NCBI RefSeq assembly: GCF_002043005.1
Contig: NZ_CP020330.1
Coordinates: 704,501 to 768,500 of the forward strand
Length of the DNA: 64,000 nt
Source: Martelella mediterranea DSM 17316
Lineage (GTDB): Bacteria; Pseudomonadota; Alphaproteobacteria; Rhizobiales; Rhizobiaceae
Reading direction: 5' to 3'
Part shown: one piece after another, positions 8,791-20,884 of the stretch
How the letters are laid out: each line of letters begins with the position of its first letter
Numbering within the stretch: the stretch's first letter is position 1
Made by a program: the position numbers and the translations under genes
The notes under the pieces: model-generated
What the model saw: the letters and a program-made list of their open reading frames with translations, nothing else
Told to the model about the DNA's origin: nothing
Databases searched by the model: none

Positions 8791-10617
8791 TCAAAGCCCG
8801 TAATACCAGGGCGCCGTCAACGCGAACACCACGGTGAGCAGCACGATCAAGGGCACGCCGGCGCGGATGAAATCGCCGAAACTGTAGTGGCCCGGCCCCA
8901 TGACCATGAGATTGGTCTGGTAGCCGATCGGGGTCGCGAACGAGCAGTTGGCGGCATAGATCACGGCTGCGGCGAAGGCCTCCGGCGGCGCGCCGATCTG
9001 CCGCGCCATGCTGAGCCCGATCGGGATGAACAGCGCGACCGCCGCATTGTTGGAAAGCACATTGGTGAGGATCGAGACGCCGACGAACAGCATCACGATC
9101 ATCAGCCACGCCGAGGAGCCGCCGCCAAGCGCGACGATGCCTTCCGCGATCAGTTGCGCGCCGCCGGTTGCCTGAAGCGCCGTCGCCATGGCGATCGACG
9201 CGCCGACGAGCAGGTATATCTGCCGGTCGAAAGCGCGGGCGGCCTGTTGCAGCGTCAGGCAGCCGAACAGGATCATCAAAAGCGCGCCGGTAACGGCATT
9301 GACCACCATCGGCGTGATACCGGTGGCCGACAGGATGACGATCGCCGCGAAGATGCCGCTCGCCAAGAGCGCCTTGTCGCGCGGCGGCACGCTTTCGGCC
9401 GAATGCTCGAGCAGAAGGATATCGTGGTTGCCGCGCATGGCGCGCAGATCGTCCTCGCGACCGCCGATCAGCAGCGTATCGCCCGCCTCGAAACGCAGTT
9501 GCGAGAACGGCGTCCGCGCCATCCGGCTTTTGCGGCGGACACCGAATATGGCGATGTTGAAGCGCTGCTGAATGCCGCTGAAGCGCACCGTGCGTCCCTC
9601 GAACAGCGAACCGGGCGTGATCACCGCTTCGGCCAGATGATAATGCGCGCCCACCCGCCGTTCCGACGTCGGCAGGGTCCCGTCCGGCGGCGCCGCGAGG
9701 CTGATCTCGCCCTTGGCCAGAAGATCCATGAACCCCTTGCGGGTGCCCGTCATCTGCAACCGGTCGCCCGGCTGCAGCGTCAGGCCGTCGTCATAAGGCG
9801 GCAGCAGCACCTTCTCATCGCGCACGAGCGCATGCAGCGACATCGGCGTCAGCACGGGAAAGAAGCCCGAGCGGGCACGTTCCCCGACATAGCGGCTTTC
9901 GCCGAGCAGAACCACCTCGCCCAGAAACTGGGTGCCGGCGCTTTCCTGTTCGAAGCGCTTTTGCGACCGCTCCCGGGTGAAGATCCGCGGCATGACGAAC
10001 AGCACATAGACAGCGCCGGCGCCGGCGAGAATAGCGCCCATGCCGGTGATATCGAAAAAGCCGAGATTGACGCCCTCGCGACTGGCGATGCCGGCCGCGA
10101 TCAGGTTTGTCGAGGAACCAATCATCGTGGTCATGCCGCCCAGAATGGTGATGAAGGAGAGCGGCATGAAGATCTGGTAGGGCGGCAGGCGGAACCGCGC
10201 GGCAAGCGAGGCCAGCACCGGAATGAAGATGACGACGACCGGCGTGTTGTTCAAAAATGCCGAGGTCATGCCGCAGGTCGCCAGGATCATGATGATCAGC
10301 AGGCGCGGATTGGCGCCGTAGAACTGGCCGATCCGGTTGGTCACGCCCTCCAGCGCGTCGGTCGCGAACAGGCCCTGGCCGACGATCAGGAGGGCCAGCA
10401 CCGTGACCAGCGCCGGCGAGGAGAAGCCGGCGAGCATATCCTCGATCGGCAGCGGCCTTCCGCCTTCCACAGTAAACGGGAACGCGCCGAACAGCACAAG
10501 AAGCATGCCCAGCGCGGCGAGCGACACCGCTTCGATCGGGAAACGGTCAAGGGAATAAAGACCGATCGTCCCGACGATAATCGCCATTGTCGCCACAAGA
10601 TGAAAATGTTCGATCAA
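8791..10617 (-). CDS. SLC13/DASS-type anion permease with TrkA-C (RCK_C) domains
   Basis: A 608-residue inner-membrane transporter. Hydrophobic helices flank a central soluble region (about residues 200-400) that contains two TrkA-C-like domains (LRDEKVLLPPYDDG-type and LRFEAGDTLLIGG). Both SLC13 signature-like helices are visible: LNNTPVVVIFIPV in the first half and LSNNAAVALFIPIG in the second. Family members move sulfate, dicarboxylates or other anions with Na+; the substrate is not deducible here. A TTG at 10617 was chosen because GAGG lies 5-6 nt upstream and the first helix follows; an in-frame ATG at 10743 adds 42 residues that look non-coding. Confidence 0.85.
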   Translation of the reverse strand: MIEHFHLVATMAIIVGTIGLYSLDRFPIEAVSLAALGMLLVLFGAFPFTVEGGRPLPIEDMLAGFSSPALVTVLALLIVGQGLFATDALEGVTNRIGQFYGANPRLLIIMILATCGMTSAFLNNTPVVVIFIPVLASLAARFRLPPYQIFMPLSFITILGGMTTMIGSSTNLIAAGIASREGVNLGFFDITGMGAILAGAGAVYVLFVMPRIFTRERSQKRFEQESAGTQFLGEVVLLGESRYVGERARSGFFPVLTPMSLHALVRDEKVLLPPYDDGLTLQPGDRLQMTGTRKGFMDLLAKGEISLAAPPDGTLPTSERRVGAHYHLAEAVITPGSLFEGRTVRFSGIQQRFNIAIFGVRRKSRMARTPFSQLRFEAGDTLLIGGREDDLRAMRGNHDILLLEHSAESVPPRDKALLASGIFAAIVILSATGITPMVVNAVTGALLMILFGCLTLQQAARAFDRQIYLLVGASIAMATALQATGGAQLIAEGIVALGGGSSAWLMIVMLFVGVSILTNVLSNNAAVALFIPIGLSMARQIGAPPEAFAAAVIYAANCSFATPIGYQTNLMVMGPGHYSFGDFIRAGVPLIVLLTVVFALTAPWYYGL

Positions 10618-11127
10618 AAGAGCCTCGTAAAAATCCGGACACACCTGTCCCGAGACCGAAGCGATGCCCCCGCTCCCGCAAAAACCGGCTGTCCTCACAT
10701 CATCGAAAAGTCGACTTTGACAGCATTCCCGCGGCTTCCGCAAGTGTTGGCTAAAAAGACCGCCGCAACTGCACCGTCCTCAAGCCTGCCGCATTTTCGG
10801 GCTTTATCTGGCGTGGCCGCATTTTCTCCCATTTTGGGTTCTAGGCGCTCCTTGAGCCCAGTGACGCAAACGTAAAGGTCAAATGACCCAATACCAAGAA
10901 GGCCAAATCCAGTGTTAGAGGACCAAGCCCGCATGCCGCCACGCAACTTTTTTTCCGTCCGCAAAAACCCGGCAACCAAAGGCGCCTCCGCCTGTTCCGG
11001 CCGTTGTGACACCCGTCAGTCTCTGACCGTCCGCTCCGGTCGTAATGAAAAATTTACCCTGCGCGCAGTATTTTTCCGACTGGCACCTGTCACACCGTCT
11101 TTGAGTTTTGCGTAGGAAGTGTGTTTC
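10618..11127. other. Divergent intergenic region without a supported gene
   Basis: This region separates the minus-strand permease from the plus-strand DUF2778 gene. It shows no convincing open frame with a ribosome site, and no RNA gene or repeat was recognised. It should contain both promoters. Confidence 0.4.
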
Positions 11128-12228
11128 GTGACGTCGATCAAGAATTCGAAATCCCGCCCCGGGCGTGATCGCAGGAACGGCTTGCTGCGGCTTTCGCTCG
11201 CGTGCATCATGGCGGCGATCGCCGGCGGCGCGATCATCACCATCGCCTCATCGCCGATCATCTCGGCGACGGTCTCCAAGCCCGAATTCGCCTCCTCGCG
11301 CGGCATCAGCCTCACGGTCAACCCGGCATTCAAGGCGCCCGAGCGCGCCCAGAGCGCCAAGGAAGCGCGTCTGCTTGCCGCAAGGACCGGCCAGGCCCGC
11401 GCGAAGCCGGCGCTCGCTCCGGATGATATCAGGCAGGCCCTTCTGGCGGGCCGGCTGGAGCAGGCCGGCCGCATGGCGCTCGCCGATCTCCAGCGCGGCC
11501 TTGTCGGCCGCCAGATCGCTGATAATGCCGGCTCCGAAATCGCGCTTGCCGGGGTTCCGCCCGAGCTTCAGCCGAAAGCGGCGGCGGTCCCGACGCCCGC
11601 CGCCCCGTCCACCACGCTTGCCGCGCTCGCCCCGAGCAGCGACACCAATGCCGACGATGCCTTCAAACTGGTGCTCCAGGGCGCCGATTCATCCCGTCTC
11701 TCGCCGGGTGAAGTGCCGGTGCCCGCCAAACGGCCCGCAGGCATGCAGCTTGCCTATGCCGATTTCGGTCACGACGATCTCGACGAAATCATGGGCGAGG
11801 TTCCCGGCCGCACCAAGAAGGTCGCCGTCTACGATATCTCCGCCGCCAAGGTCTACATGCCGGACGGAGAGGTGATGGAAGCCCATTCCGGCAAGGGCAA
11901 GTATCGCGACAACCCGAACGGCACCCATGTCAAGATGGCCGGCGCCGTCCCGGCGGCAACCTACAAGCTGACCATGCGCGAATCGCTGTTCCACGGCGTG
12001 CCGGCGCTGCGCATGACCTCGGTCGACGGCACCAATCCGCTCGGCCGCACCGGTATTCTCGCCCACACCTACATGCTGCGCACGCCGGGCGATTCCCATG
12101 GCTGCCTGGTGTTCAAGGACTATTACAAGTTCCTGAAAGCGTGGAAGGCCGACAAGGTCGATTATATCGTCGCGGTTCCGAGCCTTGAGGAAGGGGCCAG
12201 CACGCTGCTGGCGAACCGGTCAAACTGA
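11128..12228 (+). CDS. DUF2778 (Tlde1-like) membrane-anchored protein
   Basis: A 366-residue protein with a short cytoplasmic N-terminus, one membrane helix (LLRLSLACIMAAIAGGAIIT), a long Ala/Pro-rich linker, and a C-terminal DUF2778 domain (about residues 225-350). That domain includes KVYMPDGEVMEAHSG, the NPLGRTGILAHTY region and an HGCLVF motif resembling the His-Gly-Cys of L,D-transpeptidase-like enzymes. The family is related to peptidoglycan-cleaving Tlde1 domains, so a periplasmic cell-wall role is likely but unproven. The GTG at 11128 has AGGAAG 8 nt upstream; a GTG at 11119 lies too close to it. Confidence 0.75.
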   Translation: MTSIKNSKSRPGRDRRNGLLRLSLACIMAAIAGGAIITIASSPIISATVSKPEFASSRGISLTVNPAFKAPERAQSAKEARLLAARTGQARAKPALAPDDIRQALLAGRLEQAGRMALADLQRGLVGRQIADNAGSEIALAGVPPELQPKAAAVPTPAAPSTTLAALAPSSDTNADDAFKLVLQGADSSRLSPGEVPVPAKRPAGMQLAYADFGHDDLDEIMGEVPGRTKKVAVYDISAAKVYMPDGEVMEAHSGKGKYRDNPNGTHVKMAGAVPAATYKLTMRESLFHGVPALRMTSVDGTNPLGRTGILAHTYMLRTPGDSHGCLVFKDYYKFLKAWKADKVDYIVAVPSLEEGASTLLANRSN

Positions 12229-12231
12229 CGC

Positions 12232-12253
12232 GGCCAGGCGTTTCCGCCTGGCC
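12232..12253. terminator. Perfect hairpin between convergent genes
   Basis: GGCCAGGCG and CGCCTGGCC form a 9-bp stem with a 4-nt loop, just after the DUF2778 stop and before the convergent nrdF stop. There is no U-tract on either strand (GTAAAAA follows), so it is not a canonical intrinsic terminator; it may protect 3' ends. Confidence 0.45.
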
Positions 12254-12284
12254 GTAAAAATACCCGAGACTCTGCTGAAGGGGA

Positions 12285-15469
<3,185 letters not shown>

Positions 15470-15471
15470 CC

Positions 15472-15873
15472 TCAATTCTGCCGTTTCCAAAACTCTTCCA
15501 GCCCTTGTTTGACGTTGTTGACATCCTCTTCAGTCCCGAGAAGCTCGAAACGGTAGAGGTATGGTACCTTGCATTTTGCCGCGATGATGTCGCCGGCAAT
15601 GCCGTAGGTATTTCCAAAATTCGTGTTTCCGGAAGCGATGACGCCGCGCACCAGCGCCCTGTTTTCCGGATCGTTGAGGAACTGGATGACCGGTTTCGGC
15701 ACCGCTCCCCTGCCGTCCCCGCCGGCATAGGTGGGAACGACCAGCACATAGGGCTCGTCCACCTTTTTCGTGTCGCCCTGGGGGCCGAGACGCTTTGCCG
15801 GAAGGCCAGTCTTGGTCACGAAACGATGGGTGTTGCCCGTGGCGCTCGAATAGTAGACGAGCATGCCCGTCAT
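15472..15873 (-). CDS. nrdI: Flavodoxin-like NrdI
   Basis: A 133-residue FMN protein that supplies the oxidant for assembling the manganese-tyrosyl radical cofactor of NrdF. The N-terminus ([16 protein letters not shown]) is the NrdI phosphate-binding signature, followed by [18 protein letters not shown] and [15 protein letters not shown] around the flavin. It lies between nrdH and nrdE in the classical order, with the stop 2 bp from the nrdE ATG. Confidence 0.95.
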   Translation of the reverse strand: MTGMLVYYSSATGNTHRFVTKTGLPAKRLGPQGDTKKVDEPYVLVVPTYAGGDGRGAVPKPVIQFLNDPENRALVRGVIASGNTNFGNTYGIAGDIIAAKCKVPYLYRFELLGTEEDVNNVKQGLEEFWKRQN

Positions 15874-16002
15874 CCTCTTGTCCTCTTCACCAACACGGCG
15901 CGCCCGTCTGACGCGCCGTCTGATCGCTCAGGCGCCCGCCGCATGGATGCGGCGCAACGCCTTCTTCAGGCTTCGCCGGTTATCAGCCGGCGGCATTCAT
16001 GG

Positions 16003-16224
16003 TCAGGCAAGCGCGCCGATCATGTCCGGACGGAAGCCCGACCAGTGCTGCTCGCCGGCGACCACGACCGGGACCTGCCGGTAGCCCATGCCGACGACCT
16101 GATCATAGGCATCGTTGTCCACCGACACATCAACCACTTCATAGTCGAGGCCCTTGCGCTCCAGCGCGCGGGTCGTTGCATTGCACTGCACGCAAGCCGG
16201 TTTGGAATAGACAGTGATCTTCAT
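16003..16224 (-). CDS. nrdH: Glutaredoxin-like NrdH redoxin
   Basis: A 73-residue redoxin that reduces NrdE through its C-terminal cysteines. The active site CVQC follows MKITVYSKPA, and the C-terminal WSGFRPDMI is the NrdH-specific signature replacing the glutathione site. The ATG at 16224 is the natural start. The frame stays open upstream to 16485, but that part crosses the leader terminator and has no homology to redoxins, so it was not included. It is the first gene of nrdHIEF. Confidence 0.95.
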   Translation of the reverse strand: MKITVYSKPACVQCNATTRALERKGLDYEVVDVSVDNDAYDQVVGMGYRQVPVVVAGEQHWSGFRPDMIGALA

Positions 16225-16251
16225 CGTTATCCTCGCATAATCATTTTCTTC

Positions 16252-16283
16252 AAAAAGCGCCGCCGGGCGAACCCTCGGCGCTT
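16252..16283 (-). terminator. Intrinsic terminator in the nrdHIEF leader
   Basis: On the minus strand an AAGCGCCG/CGGCGCTT stem carries an inner GGG-TTCG-CCC stem-loop (UUCG tetraloop) and is followed by TTTTT. It ends about 28 nt before the nrdH ATG, downstream of the presumed NrdR-controlled promoter. It is either an attenuator of the operon or the end of a separate short transcript. Confidence 0.7.
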
Positions 16284-16569
16284 CCCGCGCATCTGGCGAG
16301 GCTGGCAACCAACACGGCATAGCCTCGTCCCGGACCCATGGCCGGCTCTTGCCTGATCGAAACGCCGGCGGTTGCAAACGGCCGCCGCCGCCATTTCTCA
16401 ACAGACATCTCGAACACATTGACCGGACTGGCATTTTGGCTCTCCAGAAGCCGGCAGAAATCGCGCTGTCCACGAGGAACACCACTTCGACATATACCTA
16501 TGGAGACTCAAAAAACCTGAGAACCGGACGCCGCTGACGTGTCAGCATTGATTCGATAGACTCACCATA

Positions 16570-16616
16570 ACACAATATCTGCGAACAGGAATGCCAAAAC
16601 CAACCATATATAGTGT
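16570..16616 (-). promoter_or_regulatory. Pair of NrdR-box-like sites
   Basis: Two 16-bp sites start 31 bp apart (three helical turns): ACACAATATCTGCGAA at 16570-16585 and CAACCATATATAGTGT at 16601-16616. Each is a partial match to the NrdR box (acaCwAtATaTwGtgt) and their spacing is the usual one for tandem boxes. They lie about 350 bp upstream of nrdH, the only plausible target. Confidence 0.6.
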
Positions 16617-16917
16617 TCCGTGGACCTGTTTTCCACATTCAGGGTTAACGCATTGTGACAGAGGGGAAAAATACAGTCCGGAACGGGCGAACAGCGCTGA
16701 TGCAGCATGTGCCGGCCCGGCGAATCGGTCTCTTGAAATTGCCGATGGCCATAAAGATGACCCTTCGCCACCGGCAACGGCTACCAACCGATAGTTGAAC
16801 CATCATGCACGCGGGATTTCTTTCGCGCTTTCCACAGGGGGGCGAAAAAGCAGGGGATGACGGAAACTTCAGGTCGGCAACAACGCGCTCAAGGGACAAG
16901 CCTTTGAGAAGCCAGCC

Positions 16918-17640
16918 CTATTCGTCGTCGGAGGACGATGGCCGCCGCTCATAGCGCAGCACGAAGACATAAAGCGCGAGCGTGCCGAGCGCCATCGCAA
17001 ACCATGTCAGCGCGTAGCTCAGATGTGCATTGCGGAACGAGACCACGGTCAGGCCGCCGATCGGCAGCTTGCCCGTCGGGCCGCTCGCTTCGGCATCGAT
17101 GAAATAGGGCGCGAACGGCACCAGGCCCCGGGTGCCCATGATCGAGGCGACATCGCGGCGATACCATTTGCCATCGACGGGATCATTGGCGCGCGAAAAC
17201 AGCCAGCCCTTGCTTTCCGGCATGCGCAGCAACCCCGCGACCGTGACCTCGCCCTCGGGCGCGCGATAATTGGCGGGATTGTCCTGCCTGCCTTCAGGCA
17301 CGAAGCCGCGGTTGATCAGCACATAGCTGCCGTCATCGCGCAGAAGCGGCGTCATCACGAAATAGCCGGCGCCGAGCTGGGTCGGATAGTAGATCAGCGT
17401 CTGCGCCGCCTCGATATAGCGACCGGTGACGCTGACATGGCGATAGGCGTCATCTTCGCGCGTCACCATCTCCCCTGCCCTAGGCGCGGGCACAGCCGGC
17501 GCTTCGACGCGGGCATCGACGGCGGCGATCAGATCGCGCTTCCATTGCAGGCGATAGACCTGCCAGATGCCGAGCGCGGTGAAGCCCGCAAACAGGATCG
17601 CGGCAATCGCGGTGAGGATCAGGAATTTCTTGCGGGACAT
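16918..17640 (-). CDS. SURF1-family cytochrome oxidase assembly protein
   Basis: A 240-residue protein with the SURF1 architecture: an N-terminal membrane helix (FLILTAIAAILFAGFTALGIWQVYRLQWK, with the conserved GIWQ-RLQWK boundary), a periplasmic domain holding VTGRY, GYFVMTPL and VLINRGFVP motifs, and a second helix near the C-terminus (LTWFAMALGTLALYVF). It helps insert heme into terminal oxidase subunit I and lies at the 3' end of the cyo operon. The start at 17640 (MSRKKF) directly precedes the helix; 17649 is an alternative. Confidence 0.92.
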   Translation of the reverse strand: MSRKKFLILTAIAAILFAGFTALGIWQVYRLQWKRDLIAAVDARVEAPAVPAPRAGEMVTREDDAYRHVSVTGRYIEAAQTLIYYPTQLGAGYFVMTPLLRDDGSYVLINRGFVPEGRQDNPANYRAPEGEVTVAGLLRMPESKGWLFSRANDPVDGKWYRRDVASIMGTRGLVPFAPYFIDAEASGPTGKLPIGGLTVVSFRNAHLSYALTWFAMALGTLALYVFVLRYERRPSSSDDE

Positions 17641-17811
17641 GGCGGCCATTGCGGCAAAGACCTTTCGGGCCGGCGTCTTACAATGCTTTGTAAAGCACGC
17701 AGGTCGGCGGCGCGTCACCTCCGGCGCAATCAAGGCCATCGCCCTGGAAGGCGCCTCGGATCGGAATGACGCCGGAACGTGGCGAAACGGCGTTCGCCGG
17801 ATAATACGGAA

Positions 17812-17838
17812 CCGCCCCGCAGCCAGGCTGCGGGGCGG
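17812..17838 (-). terminator. Very strong hairpin between cyoD and SURF1
   Basis: CCGCCCCGCAGCC and GGCTGCGGGGCGG are perfect 13-bp arms around a single A, 10 nt after the cyoD stop. No U-tract follows on the minus strand. It may partly terminate or stabilise the cyoABCD message, lowering SURF1 expression. Confidence 0.55.
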
Positions 17839-17847
17839 AGAAAAGCG

Positions 17848-18294
17848 TTACTGCTGGCCCTGCACGATGATGTTGCCGGTGACGCCGGCGTCGCGCAATT
17901 GCTGGGCGATCTCGGGCGTGGCGCAGACGATGGTGCCGTCGTCGAGATAGGTGAACCCGCTTTCCGGCAGCGGCATCATGTATTTGTTCATGTTGTGCAT
18001 GACCCAGAGCGAGCCCGCCAGCACGATCAGAAGCAGGATCAGCGCCAGCAGCGAGGAGGCCATGGTCCAGCCCTGTTCCTGGTTGGGGCTGAGCAGCAGG
18101 AAATAGCGCAGATGAACCAGAATCTGGGCGGCCGCGCAGATCATCACCACCGTCAGCAGGAACGCCTTGCTGGAGATCGCATCCGCCATCACCAGCCCGA
18201 AGGGGATGATGGTCAGCACCGCCGCCAGCACGAAACCGGTCATCAGCCCCTTGAAGCTGCCATGGCCGTGGGAAGTGTGTTCAGCGCTGCTCAT
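17848..18294 (-). CDS. cyoD: Cytochrome o ubiquinol oxidase subunit IV
   Basis: A 148-residue membrane protein with three helices (KGLMTGFVLAAVLTIIPFGL, AFLLTVVMICAAAQILVHLRYF, and ASSLLALILLLIVLAGSLWV). The HLRYF and HNMN segments are family-typical. It is longer than most CyoD proteins (about 110-130) because of a hydrophilic C-terminal tail of about 40 residues after MMPLPE. It supports assembly of the oxidase. Its start overlaps cyoC by 4 bp. Confidence 0.93.
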   Translation of the reverse strand: MSSAEHTSHGHGSFKGLMTGFVLAAVLTIIPFGLVMADAISSKAFLLTVVMICAAAQILVHLRYFLLLSPNQEQGWTMASSLLALILLLIVLAGSLWVMHNMNKYMMPLPESGFTYLDDGTIVCATPEIAQQLRDAGVTGNIIVQGQQ

Positions 18295-18905
18295 AGGATC
18301 GCTCCGGTAAGATAGACCAGCGAGAACACGCCGATCCAGATCAGGTCGAGGAAGTGCCAGAACATCGAAAGCGTCGCGGTCCGGCGGCGCATCGGCGCGC
18401 TGAGGCCACGCTTCGAGATCTGGACCATCAGCACGATCAGCCAGATCGTGCCGAAGGTCACATGCAGGCCGTGGGTGCCGACCAGGGTGAAATAGGCGGA
18501 AAGAAACGCCGAACGGTCGGGCGTCGCGCCCTCGGAGATCAGGTCGTGGAACTCGTAGACTTCCATCGCCAGAAACCCGACCGCGAACAGGCCGGCAATG
18601 GCGAGCCATTTCAAGAGCCCGGCCTTGTCGTTCTTGTCCATGCGCAGCATGCCCATGCCGAAGGTAACGGAGGACAGCAGCAGCAACGCCGTTTCCACCA
18701 GCGCGAACCACAGGTGGAACAGGTCGTTGGGCGCCGGCCCGCCCGCATAGGAGCGGCCGAGCACGGCATAGGTCGCGAACAACGTGCCGAAGATCAGGCA
18801 GTCGCTCATCAGGTAGATCCAGAAGCCAAGCTGCGTCGGACTGTCGTGGGCGTGGTCGTCGTGATGCGCGCTCGTATCGGCGCCCGTATCAGCGATCGTC
18901 GTCAT
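18291..18905 (-). CDS. cyoC: Cytochrome o ubiquinol oxidase subunit III
   Basis: A 204-residue heme-copper oxidase subunit III with five predicted helices. [21 protein letters not shown] is the characteristic first helix, THGLHVTFG marks the conserved histidine helix, and [16 protein letters not shown] ends the protein. The His/Asp-rich N-terminus is probably cytoplasmic. It is part of the cyoABCD operon, with 4-bp overlaps on both sides. Confidence 0.95.
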   Translation of the reverse strand: MTTIADTGADTSAHHDDHAHDSPTQLGFWIYLMSDCLIFGTLFATYAVLGRSYAGGPAPNDLFHLWFALVETALLLLSSVTFGMGMLRMDKNDKAGLLKWLAIAGLFAVGFLAMEVYEFHDLISEGATPDRSAFLSAYFTLVGTHGLHVTFGTIWLIVLMVQISKRGLSAPMRRRTATLSMFWHFLDLIWIGVFSLVYLTGAIL

Positions 18906-20884
18906 ACAAGTGCCTCCTTGGCCTTTTCCTGGTCGCGGGCGACCTGTTCGGCCGGAACATAGTAATCACGGTCGAAATCGAAGGTGTGGTAGATGATCGA
19001 GCCGATCGCCAGCACGAAGCTCAGCACCACCAGCCACCACATGTGCCACACCAGCGCGAAGCCGAGCGCGAGGCAGAAGAAGGCGGGCACGATGCCGGCC
19101 CAGGTATTCTTCGGCATGTGGATCGGCTTGTACTCGGTCGGCCACTCAAAGCCTTCCTTCTTCATCCGCCACCAGGCATCACGGCCGGTCACGACGAAAT
19201 CGGCAGGGAAATTGTAGGGCGCGACCGGAGACGTGGTCGCCCATTCCAGCGTGCGGCCGTTCCACGGGTCCGGACCGCATTTCAGCGCGTCGCGGTTCTT
19301 GATGGAAACGACGAGCTGGATCACGGTGCAGGCGATGCCGCAGCCGATCAGCAGCATGCCGATGCAGGCGATGACGAAATAGATCTGCCAGCCGGCATCG
19401 GTGTAGCTCTGCAGCCGGCGGGTGACGCCCATCAGGCCGAGCACGTAGAGTGGCATGAAGGCGACGTAGAAGCCGATGCACCAGAACCAGAACGAGCGGC
19501 GGCCCCATTTGTCGTCGAGCTTGAAGCCGAACACTTTCGGCCACCAATACTGGTAACCCGCCATCAGCCCGAACACCACGCCGCCGATGATGACATTGTG
19601 GAAGTGGGCGATCAGGAACAGCGAGTTGTGGAGCTGGAAGTCCGCCGGCGGAACCGCCAGCATGACGCCGGTCATGCCGCCGATGGTGAAGGTGATCAGG
19701 AAGCCCACCGTCCAGTACATCGGGGTCTCGAACCGGATCCGGCCGCGATACATGGTGAACAGCCAGTTGAAGATCTTCGCCCCCGTCGGCACGGCGATGA
19801 TCATCGTCGAAATGCCGAAGAAGGTGTTGACATTCGCGCCGGAGCCCATGGTGAAGAAGTGGTGCAGCCAGACGACGAAGGACAGCACCAGAATGCAGGC
19901 CGTGGCATAGACCATGGAGCGATAGCCGAACAGCGGCTTGCCCGAGAAGGTCGCGACCACTTCGGAGAAGATGCCGAAACAGGGCAGGATCAGGATATAG
20001 ACTTCCGGGTGACCCCAGATCCAGATCAGGTTCACATACATCATGGGGTTGCCGCCCATGTCGTTGGTGAAGAAGTGCATGCCGAGATAGCGGTCAAGCG
20101 CCAGCATGGCAAGCGTTGCCGTCAGCACCGGGAAGGCTGCGACGATCAGCACGTTGGCGGCAAGCGTGGTCCAGGCGAACACCGGCATGCGCATCATGGT
20201 CATGCCCGGCGCGCGCATCTTCAGGATGGTCGCGACCATGTTGACGCCCGATAACGTCGTTCCTATCCCCGCGATCTGTAGCGACCATATGTAATAGTCG
20301 ACCCCCACATCGGGCGAGTATGCGATCCCCGAAAGCGGCGGCATGGCGAGCCAGCCGGTGCGGCCGAGCAGGCCGATGAACAGCGAAACGTTGAGCAGGA
20401 TCGCGCCCGAAACCGTCATCCAGAACGAGAAGTTGTTCAGCCACGGAAAGGCCACGTCGCGCGCGCCGATCTGCAGCGGCATCGCGATGTTCATCACGCC
20501 GACTAGGAAGGCCATGGCGAAGAAGAAGATCATGACCGTGCCGTGGGCGGTGAAGATCTGGTCGAAATGGTGCGGCGGCAGATAGCCCTGGGCGCCGCCG
20601 GCGGCAATCGCCTGCTGGGTGCGCATCATGAAGGCATCGGTGAAGCCGCGGAACAGCATCACCAGCGCCAGCACGATATACATCACGCCGATCTTCTTGT
20701 GGTCGACCGAGGTGAACCACTCGCTCCAGAGATAGCCCCATTTGCGATGGTAGGTGATCAGGCCGAACACGGTCAGAAAGGCAATCACCACGGCGGCGAA
20801 GGTCACATCCAGGATCAGGACATTATAGGGAATGTCGGCCCAGGTGAGCTTGCCGAAGATGAAATTCCAGAAATCAGATCTCAT
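18902..20884 (-). CDS. cyoB: Cytochrome o ubiquinol oxidase subunit I
   Basis: A 660-residue catalytic subunit that oxidises ubiquinol, reduces O2 to water and pumps protons. It contains the low-spin heme ligand in [16 protein letters not shown], the CuB/Tyr region [14 protein letters not shown], the paired histidines in [10 protein letters not shown], and the heme ligands of [12 protein letters not shown]. Length and the N-terminal extra helix fit CyoB rather than a cytochrome c oxidase. Overlaps with cyoA (1 bp) and cyoC (4 bp) show a tight operon. Confidence 0.97.
   Translation of the reverse strand: MRSDFWNFIFGKLTWADIPYNVLILDVTFAAVVIAFLTVFGLITYHRKWGYLWSEWFTSVDHKKIGVMYIVLALVMLFRGFTDAFMMRTQQAIAAGGAQGYLPPHHFDQIFTAHGTVMIFFFAMAFLVGVMNIAMPLQIGARDVAFPWLNNFSFWMTVSGAILLNVSLFIGLLGRTGWLAMPPLSGIAYSPDVGVDYYIWSLQIAGIGTTLSGVNMVATILKMRAPGMTMMRMPVFAWTTLAANVLIVAAFPVLTATLAMLALDRYLGMHFFTNDMGGNPMMYVNLIWIWGHPEVYILILPCFGIFSEVVATFSGKPLFGYRSMVYATACILVLSFVVWLHHFFTMGSGANVNTFFGISTMIIAVPTGAKIFNWLFTMYRGRIRFETPMYWTVGFLITFTIGGMTGVMLAVPPADFQLHNSLFLIAHFHNVIIGGVVFGLMAGYQYWWPKVFGFKLDDKWGRRSFWFWCIGFYVAFMPLYVLGLMGVTRRLQSYTDAGWQIYFVIACIGMLLIGCGIACTVIQLVVSIKNRDALKCGPDPWNGRTLEWATTSPVAPYNFPADFVVTGRDAWWRMKKEGFEWPTEYKPIHMPKNTWAGIVPAFFCLALGFALVWHMWWLVVLSFVLAIGSIIYHTFDFDRDYYVPAEQVARDQEKAKEALV

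Larger units (their letters stand above)
16225..16917. other. Long nrdH upstream region (693 bp)
   Basis: No supported gene lies between nrdH and the SURF1 stop. The part nearest nrdH holds the intrinsic terminator (16252-16283) and a GC-rich stretch with several possible stems (16330-16395). The NrdR-box-like pair is at 16570-16616. The remaining 300 bp up to 16917 show no recognised element. No B12-box of a cobalamin riboswitch was found. Confidence 0.5.

Noticed and set aside
10621..10743. Extra 42 residues at the N-terminus of the SLC13-type permease
   Set aside because: The segment is Cys/Arg-rich and not membrane-like, and the TTG at 10617 has a good ribosome site directly before the first helix.
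16225..16485. N-terminal extension of NrdH by up to 87 residues
   Set aside because: The extension reads through the intrinsic terminator and a GC-rich leader, has no similarity to redoxins, and the ATG at 16224 gives the standard 73-residue protein.
16225..16560. Cobalamin riboswitch in the nrd leader
   Set aside because: No B12-box-like or core motif could be found on the minus strand, and class Ib reductase does not use cobalamin.
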